Assembly: GCA_020829485.1 (NCBI GenBank)
Contig: JAIVFU010000151.1
Location: forward strand, 1 to 13,167
DNA: 13,167 bases
DNA from: Nostoc sp. CHAB 5834
GTDB lineage: Bacteria; Cyanobacteriota; Cyanobacteriia; Cyanobacteriales; Nostocaceae
Direction of reading: 5' to 3'
In this document: positions 6,786 through 13,167 of the stretch, one piece after another
How the letters are laid out: each line of letters starts with the position of its first letter
Position numbering within the stretch: the first letter of the stretch is position 1
The notes under the pieces: model-generated
Databases searched by the model: none
Told to the model about the DNA's origin: nothing
What the model saw: the letters and a program-made list of their open reading frames with translations, nothing else
Position numbers and translations under genes: made by a program

Positions 6786-9700
6786 ATGATTGAAACCCAA
6801 TTAACACGAGATTTGAAAAAAAAGAAGCTATCGAGTTGTATGCAGCTTTCGCCGTTGCAACGTGGTTATTTCGTTGGACAAAGACCTGATTTTGATCTTC
6901 ATGTTCATCCGCATATTTATTTAGAATTTGATCTTAAAGATTGTGACGTTCAATCACTTACAGTAGCGTTAAATAAACTCATCAATAGACATTGCATGTT
7001 GCGTGCAATTGTTTTGCCGACGGCTGAAGTTTCTGTGGTGCAAGAAAGAATTAACTATGATATTATAGAGCGCGATTTACGCCAACTGGATGAAAGAAAA
7101 GCTTTCGAGCAACTTGTACAGATTAGAGAAAATCTTTATCGTTTAAATATTAATGTAGACTCCCCACCCAATATTGAAGTACAAATAACTCGGATGAATA
7201 ATTTCACACGAGTTCATATCAACCTCGATTTATTATTTTTAGATGGTACTAGTGTTCGTACTGTGCTGCAAGAACTCTCACAGATGTATTTACATCCAGA
7301 ATGTATTTTATCTGAGAAGCCTTTTGATCTCTCTAGTTATGAAGCACACATACACCAAAAATATTTATCAGAACGCTATCAACGGGCTAAAAAATATTGG
7401 AGTGAACGTCTTAAAACTTTACCCAGTAGTCCTACTTTACCTTTAGCATCTTACTCACCCGTTGTTCGTCGATCACACCTTGTTCGTCGGAAACATATAC
7501 TTTCTGCAAGTCAATGGAAAGTTTTAACAAAACAAGCCCAGTCCCAACAAATCAACCCAACTACGCTGTTATTAACTGCTTTTAGTTTGATAGTAGCTTA
7601 TTGGTCAAAAAACCAACATTTCTTGTTAACCATGATGATTCAGAATCGCGATCGCGATTTTGATAATCTCTGCGGAGTTGTTGGCAACTTTGCAAGTACT
7701 ATCTTAATTGAAGTGAATTTTGGTGAATCTCTGCCCTTTGCACAACAAGCAGTCGAGATACACCGTCAAATATTCCGCGATCTTGCTCACTCAATGGTCT
7801 GTGGTTTAGATATTCTTCAAGAGCGGAATCGTCATGAGGGTTCAGCATTTCATGCTGCAAGCCCAGTGGCATTTGTCAGTATGCTGAACGAACACGACAA
7901 TAAAATTATACCGACATTATTTCAGCTTGAAAACGATAATATGGTTTTCAGTGGTCTTGAAACACCTCAAGTTCTTTTAGACCATCAAGCTATTAGTAGA
8001 CCTGATGGTGGTGTTTCCTTGATTTGGGACGCTATGGATTTAGCGTTTGCAGAGGGAGTCGTTGACGATATGTTCAACGCATATATATCATTAGTATCCA
8101 AATTTACCGAAGATGAAAGCGTCTGGAACACATCTTATTTTGATTTTAGGTCGAAAGAAGAAAAAACACAGCATTCAGAATATAACGAACCAAAGACTTC
8201 TTTGTCAGATCGATGTTTGCATGAATATCTTTACAGCCAAGCGAAGCTATTACCAAATAAACCTTTGCTCATCGACTCTCGCAGAACAATAAGTTATGGT
8301 GAGGCAACTTATATTTCTAACCGAATCGCCTGGACATTACGTCAGCGATGCAATGTCAAGCCCAACGAATTAATTGCAGTATATGCCTCAAAAGGTTGGG
8401 AACAGGTTATTGCGGTGCAGTCTATTATCGCCGCCGGTGCTGCTTATGTACCTATCGACCCTGCCTTTCCCGAAAATCGAAAGTTAAATATATTAGAACG
8501 TTGTGGGTGCAAAATAGTATTAACGTCTGAGGCTCACTTGAATGATAAATGTATCAGTAGCCTCGAAAAAATCGCAGTCGATCTTACTGATAACCTAGTT
8601 ACGGAATCTGAAAATTTACCCCGGTTTCAGTCTTCAAACGATCTGGCCTATGTAATTTTCACCTCTGGTTCAACTGGTGAATCAAAAGGAGTCATGCTTA
8701 ACCATCTGGGAGTAGTTAATACTATAGATGATATAAATCATCGTTTTAATATTGGCTCCAATGATGTAATATTTGGTATTTCTGAATTGAGTTTTGATTT
8801 ATCAGTATATGATATATTTGGAAGTATAGCTGCTGGTGCGACGCTTATTATTCCTCCACCAGGGGCAAATCTGGAACCTGCCTTATGTGCAAGATTGTGT
8901 GCAGAACATAATGTAACTGTTTGGAATTCAGTTCCGGCATTAGTTCAGCTACTAGTAGAGGATTTTGAAATCAATCCGCGATCGCACAAACTGTCGTTTC
9001 GGCTGTTTATGATGAGCGGCGATTGGATTCCTATTAAATTACCGGAAAAAATTAAGCGGTTGTTTTCCGCAAAAATAGTCAGTCTTGGTGGTGCAACCGA
9101 AGGCTCTATTTGGTCAATATATTATGACATCAATGAAGTAGACGCAAATTGGAAAAGCATACCTTATGGATATCCCCTAACTAATCAAGAGTTTTATGTA
9201 CTTGATCAAAGAATGCAACCGCGCCCTAATAACGTTCCAGGTGAATTGTACATAGGTGGTGTTGGCGTAGCACAAGGATACTGGTTGGATTCCCAAAAAA
9301 CAGCACAATCATACGTATTTCATCCAGTTTTGAAAAAGCGAATTTATCGAACTGGGGACTGGGGAATACGGCGCAAAATCGGTTATATTGACTTTCTGGG
9401 ACGGGAAGATGGACAAGTAAAGGTGCGAGGGCACCGAATTGAGCTTGGCGAGATAGAGAGCATATTACAGCAGCATCCTAGTGTGGCAAATGCGATCGCA
9501 AAAGTTATCGGATATCAGACACAAGACGCTTACTTAGCCGCATATATCGTCTCCAAAGATGAAGCAACACCCAGCTTGCAAGAGCTACATCAACACGTTG
9601 CTGCATTTTTACCTGAGTATATGGTTCCGGCAAAATTTATCTTTCTCGAACAACTTCCCCTTGGTGCAACAGGAAAGATTGATCGCAAAGCATTGCCAAT

Positions 9701-10799
9701 ACCAATTGATATTAAAAAAGCTCAAGTTAGTAGTCGATTTCTAACTCAAACAGAATCTACAATGGCCAGATTATGGTCAGAGATTCTGGAGATAGACACA
9801 CCTGTTGCCGAAAATGATTTTTTCAACATAGGTGGAAACTCTTTTGCAGCAGCACGCCTAACCATTGCTATTAATAATACCTTTGGGGTCGAGATTCCAG
9901 TAACCGCGCTTCTGCAACATCCAACATTAGAAAAAATTTCAAAACTAATTGATGAACAATATTACAATAATTCGTCGAATCGGTGGTCGTCTCTAATTTC
10001 AATTGCTGGTCGAGAACCTAGTCCAAAAACATTTTGGTTTCACCCATCTGGGGGAGGAGTATTGTGTTACAGAGAAATGGGGCAACTATTGTCACCACAT
10101 CTACATCTCTTTGGCGTTCAGGCACAGCCTGTAAGTCAACAAAATGTGGTTAATTCAATACCTGAAATGCTGGAACTCTATCTAAATGAAATACGTGCTA
10201 TCCAACCTTCAGGGCCATATCATTTAGGTGGGTGGTCAATGGGTGGAGTTATTGCTTACGTTGCCGCTCAACACTTAATTAAGCAGGGTATTCAGGTAGA
10301 AAGTCTAGTTTTAATTGATAGTCCTGCGCCTTTACGCCGCAAGATTCCTGAATTCGCAGAAATTGTCTCTTGGTTTATATCCGATCTCGCTGAAGTAGAA
10401 CAAACGTTAAAACTTAGTTGCATCCAACAAAAAGAACCCGATCAAGATGTACTATTTGCAGCATTACAAGAGGCGCAAGAGATGGGTTTGATCTCATTTG
10501 GGAAGATGGAAGATTTACGCCCTATTTTTAACGTCTTCCATTCTAATATCCACGCTCTGTATAACTATCAAGCATCACCAACAAAAGAAGATGTTTCCTG
10601 CTTGGTTGTAATGGCAACCCAAAATGTGCAAGAGCGTGTAGCTAGTGAGTCTATGCAAATATGGCGTTCCCTACTACCAAAAACAACTTCATTTCGTGAA
10701 ATTGAGGGAAATCATTATTCACTTCTAAAATATCCCTTAGTAAGTGAAGTGACACACCTAATTTTAGAACATTTGAAAACAAAGGTAAAAGTAGGCTAA
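6786..10799 (+). CDS. Single-module NRPS, Cy-A(Cys)-T-TE, thiazoline-forming
   Basis: This 1337-residue synthetase should couple an acyl donor to cysteine, cyclise it to a thiazoline and release it. Residues ~20-450 form a heterocyclisation (Cy) domain with D148xxxxD153xxS156 in place of HHxxxDG, plus PVAFVS (360-365) and TPQVLLDHQ (393-401). Residues ~478-965 are the A domain: FTSGSTGESKG from 625, YRTGDW and K964. The pocket reads D671 L672 Y675 N714 M742 S744 L767 I775 W776 K964; the cysteine code known from bacitracin and yersiniabactin synthetases is DLYNLSLIWK, so only one position differs. The T domain carries S1019 in GGNSF. The type I TE has GWSMGG (S1151), D1178 and H1310. No oxidase or methyltransferase domain and no upstream module are present, so the donor must come in trans, most simply from the discrete ACP. 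The start lacks a strong ribosome site but matches the beginning of the Cy domain. Confidence 0.95.
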   Translation: MIETQLTRDLKKKKLSSCMQLSPLQRGYFVGQRPDFDLHVHPHIYLEFDLKDCDVQSLTVALNKLINRHCMLRAIVLPTAEVSVVQERINYDIIERDLRQLDERKAFEQLVQIRENLYRLNINVDSPPNIEVQITRMNNFTRVHINLDLLFLDGTSVRTVLQELSQMYLHPECILSEKPFDLSSYEAHIHQKYLSERYQRAKKYWSERLKTLPSSPTLPLASYSPVVRRSHLVRRKHILSASQWKVLTKQAQSQQINPTTLLLTAFSLIVAYWSKNQHFLLTMMIQNRDRDFDNLCGVVGNFASTILIEVNFGESLPFAQQAVEIHRQIFRDLAHSMVCGLDILQERNRHEGSAFHAASPVAFVSMLNEHDNKIIPTLFQLENDNMVFSGLETPQVLLDHQAISRPDGGVSLIWDAMDLAFAEGVVDDMFNAYISLVSKFTEDESVWNTSYFDFRSKEEKTQHSEYNEPKTSLSDRCLHEYLYSQAKLLPNKPLLIDSRRTISYGEATYISNRIAWTLRQRCNVKPNELIAVYASKGWEQVIAVQSIIAAGAAYVPIDPAFPENRKLNILERCGCKIVLTSEAHLNDKCISSLEKIAVDLTDNLVTESENLPRFQSSNDLAYVIFTSGSTGESKGVMLNHLGVVNTIDDINHRFNIGSNDVIFGISELSFDLSVYDIFGSIAAGATLIIPPPGANLEPALCARLCAEHNVTVWNSVPALVQLLVEDFEINPRSHKLSFRLFMMSGDWIPIKLPEKIKRLFSAKIVSLGGATEGSIWSIYYDINEVDANWKSIPYGYPLTNQEFYVLDQRMQPRPNNVPGELYIGGVGVAQGYWLDSQKTAQSYVFHPVLKKRIYRTGDWGIRRKIGYIDFLGREDGQVKVRGHRIELGEIESILQQHPSVANAIAKVIGYQTQDAYLAAYIVSKDEATPSLQELHQHVAAFLPEYMVPAKFIFLEQLPLGATGKIDRKALPIPIDIKKAQVSSRFLTQTESTMARLWSEILEIDTPVAENDFFNIGGNSFAAARLTIAINNTFGVEIPVTALLQHPTLEKISKLIDEQYYNNSSNRWSSLISIAGREPSPKTFWFHPSGGGVLCYREMGQLLSPHLHLFGVQAQPVSQQNVVNSIPEMLELYLNEIRAIQPSGPYHLGGWSMGGVIAYVAAQHLIKQGIQVESLVLIDSPAPLRRKIPEFAEIVSWFISDLAEVEQTLKLSCIQQKEPDQDVLFAALQEAQEMGLISFGKMEDLRPIFNVFHSNIHALYNYQASPTKEDVSCLVVMATQNVQERVASESMQIWRSLLPKTTSFREIEGNHYSLLKYPLVSEVTHLILEHLKTKVKVG

Positions 10800-10977
10800 T
10801 TACTTAAATTTACAGTTTTCTGATAGATGAATCAGCCCTGACTTTTGCCTGATTAGCAACGAGAAATATCTAAAAGCCTGATTCGATTGGACATATTAGC
10901 TAATTTATGAGGATTGCATTTACCTGTTAAATCCAGACTTTGATTGTTCTCACCAGATATCTAATAAGTGGTACGTT

Positions 10978-11811
10978 ATGAAGCCAAAAAAAATAAAAAC
11001 TAATCTGCTAGTAGCATTCTTTGTATTCAGCATTATATTGACTACATCCATAGCTGGATTCGCGTATCCATATATGGGAAACAAGCAACCGAATTACAGC
11101 TTATATAGTCCTCCGATCGCTCACACAAATTACTTAGTACTGATGGCTAACGGTGTTTACGATCCGAAAGACCCATATTTCACACCTCCTGACTTCAACT
11201 TTTTTTCGCATAAAGTTATGGGTTGGAACGATGCACAGATAGCGCAATATCGGCAAAAAGCCGTAAGTTTCTTTGCAAAACGCTTTGGCATTAATCCTGA
11301 TAGTGCCGAATATACTGGGCGCGTCATCATGGTTCCTTTCATGCTAGACCCTCGATGGGAGTACCGCGTATACAATAAATCAAACGCTTATGTGCCACCG
11401 CAAGGATGGGTTGCACGCGATGGGGGATTTCAATTGATTGCGATCGCTCCTGATGGTGTTGATCTGGGTGGAGAATTTACTGCTTGGCATGCACCCAAAG
11501 GTGCGATCGCCGCCTTTGGCGAATTCAATATTCAGGTTGCCCCTCAAACTTATAAGCAACCCAAGGAAATTATCATTCATTATGAATCGCGGCAACCTGT
11601 CCTCCAAAATAGTGGGTTTCCTTTAGAAAGAAATGGCAATGGAACATTAATAGCCCCCTTCGATGTATATCATCCAGAATGGGGTCATGGATGGGCATTT
11701 GCTCATATCACCGATGTTCTACAACCCGATGGCAAGTTGCAAACAAATAACCGCAACATTATGACATTTCCAGCCGGTGTAGCATTTCCCAACACAAATT
11801 CTACTAAGTAA
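10978..11811 (+). CDS. Exported protein of unknown family
   Basis: I do not recognise this 277-residue protein. It begins with a clear signal peptide: KPKKIK, a hydrophobic core (about residues 9-26) and a likely cleavage after AGFA, near residue 29. The mature part is rich in Tyr, Pro, Trp and Asn, with no further membrane helix and no cysteine I can see, so it should be a soluble periplasmic or secreted protein. Segments such as QKAVSFFAKRFGI, GRVIMVPFMLDPRWEYRVY and PEWGHGWAFAHITDVL look like an ordered globular domain. Two HIP1 sites lie inside the gene, suggesting long residence in this type of genome. It lies on the same strand between the NRPS and the diiron oxygenase, 178 bases after the NRPS stop, so a link to the pathway is plausible but only by position. 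Confidence 0.75.
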   Translation: MKPKKIKTNLLVAFFVFSIILTTSIAGFAYPYMGNKQPNYSLYSPPIAHTNYLVLMANGVYDPKDPYFTPPDFNFFSHKVMGWNDAQIAQYRQKAVSFFAKRFGINPDSAEYTGRVIMVPFMLDPRWEYRVYNKSNAYVPPQGWVARDGGFQLIAIAPDGVDLGGEFTAWHAPKGAIAAFGEFNIQVAPQTYKQPKEIIIHYESRQPVLQNSGFPLERNGNGTLIAPFDVYHPEWGHGWAFAHITDVLQPDGKLQTNNRNIMTFPAGVAFPNTNSTK

Positions 11812-11864
11812 GTTGGCGCGAAAAAAATCAAGTATGTTACGAAACGTAAATAGGCTTAAAATCC

Positions 11865-11892
11865 TGACTAATGACAAAGGACAAATGACAGC
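11865..11892 (+). repeat. Four degenerate heptanucleotide repeats (STRR-like)
   Basis: The units TGACTAA, TGACAAA, GGACAAA and TGACAGC follow each other exactly in a 7-base register. Short tandemly repeated heptamers (STRRs) are known from heterocystous cyanobacteria, and these fit that type with some drift. They lie in the spacer between the exported-protein gene and the diiron oxygenase gene, 107 bases before the latter. Confidence 0.5.
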
Positions 11893-11998
11893 CTTAGCCA
11901 GTTAGCTTTAATTTCGCCGATTTACTTAACACAAGTTTCAACTCTTCAATCTTAGAATTTCAGAGCAAAAATCCTGCTTTTATTAAGGAACAAAAATT

Positions 11999-12910
11999 GT
12001 GAATACATCAACTTTTCTCAAAGAGACATCCGAGTTAGAAAATACTCTATTGACTCTGATTAATCTCACGAACTCTGATACTTATAACCCATTCAAGGAA
12101 ATTGTTTGGCCTGATAGCATAGAGAGTCACAAACTATGGATGTCATCGAGCCTGATGTCAATTAATGGAACTCGCTTTGAACAAGAGCTTTCTGAGGAAC
12201 AATTAATTGAAGTCAGCAAGTGGGAATTTATCAACTTTTGCAGTTTAAATGTAACCGGCATTCGTGAATTATTAATAGAGATGACGAGTCGCTTGCATAC
12301 ACCAGGATTTGAAGTATTATCAGAATACCTGCATTATTTAATTGCAGAAGAGAATGAACATATGTGGTATTTCTCTAAATTCTGTCTGCAATATGCTGGT
12401 AAAATCTACCCCGATAGAGCTTTGGCAGTGGCTAGTTTTCCCGAAGCAGATATTGCCAGCTTTATGGTCTTCGTTCGAGTTCTGATATTTGAAGAAATTG
12501 TCGATTTTTATAATCGAAAAATGGGTCAGGACAAAACGTTACCGAAGTTTATCCAAGAGATAAACTGGCTTCACCACCTAGACGAAGGCAGACACATTAA
12601 ATATGGTCGCCAGTATGTTAATTTAGCCTATCAGGAATTGCTAAATAAATATCCCAAACAACGAATTTTAGAAATTGAGTCTGCGATTAAAGGTTTTATG
12701 CAACTTTCTGTGCAAAAGCTTTATCGACGCGAGATATTTGTTGATGCCGGACTTAATGAGCCAGGTAAGATGCGAAAAGAGTTGCTCGCACATCCATTCC
12801 GTCAGCAATTCAATAAAAAATTAATCGCAAGCACTGCAAAATTTTTGACCCAAGTAGGCTTATTTTCCGATTCGAGCGTATTGCCTGAACCTGAGCCAGT
12901 TCTTAACTAG
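11999..12910 (+). CDS. AurF-like non-heme diiron oxygenase
   Basis: This 303-residue, mostly helical protein matches the pattern of the p-aminobenzoate N-oxygenase (AurF/CmlI) family, which uses two irons and O2 to oxidise amines to hydroxylamine, nitroso or nitro groups. All seven AurF-type ligand positions have candidates: E76 (KWEF), E118 and H121 (EENEH), E165 (IFEEIVDF), and H192, E196 and H199 (HHLDEGRH). The 27-residue gap from E165 to H192 and the HxxxExxH spacing equal those in AurF as I recall it. The start is GTG at 11999, supported by AAGGA at 11985-11989 nine bases upstream. In this cluster the likely substrate is the free amine of the decarboxylated amino acid, before or after thiazoline formation. 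Thiazoline oxidation or C-hydroxylation by a diverged member is the alternative. A possible partner reductase is not in the window. Confidence 0.85.
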   Translation: MNTSTFLKETSELENTLLTLINLTNSDTYNPFKEIVWPDSIESHKLWMSSSLMSINGTRFEQELSEEQLIEVSKWEFINFCSLNVTGIRELLIEMTSRLHTPGFEVLSEYLHYLIAEENEHMWYFSKFCLQYAGKIYPDRALAVASFPEADIASFMVFVRVLIFEEIVDFYNRKMGQDKTLPKFIQEINWLHHLDEGRHIKYGRQYVNLAYQELLNKYPKQRILEIESAIKGFMQLSVQKLYRREIFVDAGLNEPGKMRKELLAHPFRQQFNKKLIASTAKFLTQVGLFSDSSVLPEPEPVLN

Positions 12911-12913
12911 CTT

Positions 12914-13004
12914 AGGACTTACGCAAAGCTATACGCTGTAGGGACAATTCATGAATTGCCCCTACAGTAACTCAAGGCTTTCACTGTTTTTTTGCGTAAG
13001 TCAT
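12914..13004. mobile_element. MITE-like element 3 with a 32-bp inner palindrome
   Basis: The ends GACTTACGCAAA (12916-12927) and TTTGCGTAAGTC (12991-13002) are perfect 12-bp inverted repeats. Between them, 12936-12967 is a 32-bp palindrome with a single mismatched pair: CTGTAGGGACAATTCA facing TGAATTGCCCCTACAG. No reading frame is present. The nested inverted-repeat layout matches non-autonomous mini-elements common in filamentous cyanobacteria. It begins four bases after the stop of the diiron oxygenase gene, so in RNA it would fold into a strong hairpin that could act as its 3' end. Confidence 0.65.
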
Positions 13005-13110
13005 ATAGCTCTGAAAATTGGTATAACAATTCAGGTCTCTCTTACCGGGTGACAAGGCAACTCTAAGCTATATGGGACAAAAGTTTGAGAAAATAGTGAG
13101 GAAAAAAATA

Positions 13111-13131
13111 GGGAGCACTTTTGTGGCTCCC
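13111..13131 (+). repeat. GC-rich hairpin in the presumed IS leader
   Basis: GGGAGCAC (13111-13118) pairs with GTGGCTCCC (13123-13131) across a TTTT loop, with one bulged base. It is the strongest GC stem in the last 150 bases and lies just before an ATG at 13142. A hairpin directly ahead of a transposase start can block read-through translation from outside promoters, a known feature of several IS families. Confidence 0.5.
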
Positions 13132-13141
13132 CGGTAAAAAT

Positions 13142-13167
13142 ATGTTCCCTGTATCTTACCAAAAAAC
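13142..13167 (+). CDS. Possible N-terminus of an IS transposase, cut by the window end
   Basis: The last 26 bases open with ATG and encode MFPVSYQK. From memory, many cyanobacterial IS4-type transposases start with a similar M(F/L)P(V/L)xYQ sequence. The GC hairpin just upstream and an AGCTATATGGGACAAA stretch near 13066, possibly the outer end of the element, fit an insertion sequence entering from the right. Eight residues are far too few for certainty. If correct, the cluster ends at about 12910 and is bounded by mobile DNA. Confidence 0.35.

Noticed and set aside
6786..8150. Ordinary condensation (peptide-bond only) domain
   Set aside because: The HHxxxDG motif is absent and DxxxxDxxS with TPQVxLDHQ is present, which identifies a heterocyclisation domain.
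10800..10977. Terminator after the NRPS
   Set aside because: Only a weak AATCAG/CTGATT pairing is present, without a T-run.
1..13167. CRISPR array, tRNA or rRNA genes
   Set aside because: I found no regularly spaced direct repeats with unique spacers and no cloverleaf or rRNA-like conserved stretches in the gaps.

Overview
This window most likely comes from a filamentous, Nostocales-type cyanobacterium. The DNA is AT-rich and carries six HIP1 octamers (GCGATCGC at 4807, 7648, 8978, 9492, 11440 and 11503). Its intergenic spaces hold short inverted-repeat elements with the AGGACTTACGCA-type ends common in these genomes. All confident genes lie on the + strand and read as one natural-product (non-ribosomal peptide) gene cluster, with mobile-element debris at both edges.

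Left edge (1-645): a possible start of a minus-strand gene leaving the window, two small palindromes, a hairpin, and a decayed remnant resembling cyanobacterial DUF3102-type proteins. Next come three translationally coupled genes (646-2875): an AhpD/carboxymuconolactone-decarboxylase-like CxxC protein, a YbfB/YjiJ-like MFS transporter and a glutathione S-transferase-like protein. Both junctions are ATGA overlaps. This block looks like protection and export.

Biosynthetic core (3058-10799): a stand-alone AMP-forming amino-acid:ACP ligase, a fold-type III PLP decarboxylase, a discrete acyl carrier protein, and one NRPS with the order Cy-A-T-TE. The first three match the logic of BtrJ/BtrK/BtrI (butirosin) and VinN/VinO/VinL (vicenistatin): an acidic amino acid is loaded on an ACP through its side-chain carboxylate and its alpha-carboxylate is then removed, giving a beta- or gamma-aminoacyl-ACP. 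The NRPS has a heterocyclisation domain and an adenylation pocket reading DLYNMSLIWK, which predicts cysteine. The simplest inferred product is a 2-(aminoalkyl)-thiazoline-4-carboxylic acid type scaffold released by the thioesterase. No oxidase, methyltransferase or upstream NRPS module is present in the window.

Tailoring side (10978-12910): an exported protein of unknown family and an AurF-like non-heme diiron oxygenase with a complete set of candidate ligands, which could oxidise the free amine or the ring. The right edge (12911-13167) holds a MITE-like repeat with a 32-bp palindrome and what looks like the first 26 bases of an IS transposase gene behind a hairpin. I do not recognise this gene combination as a characterised pathway. 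Product, substrate and order of steps are inference.
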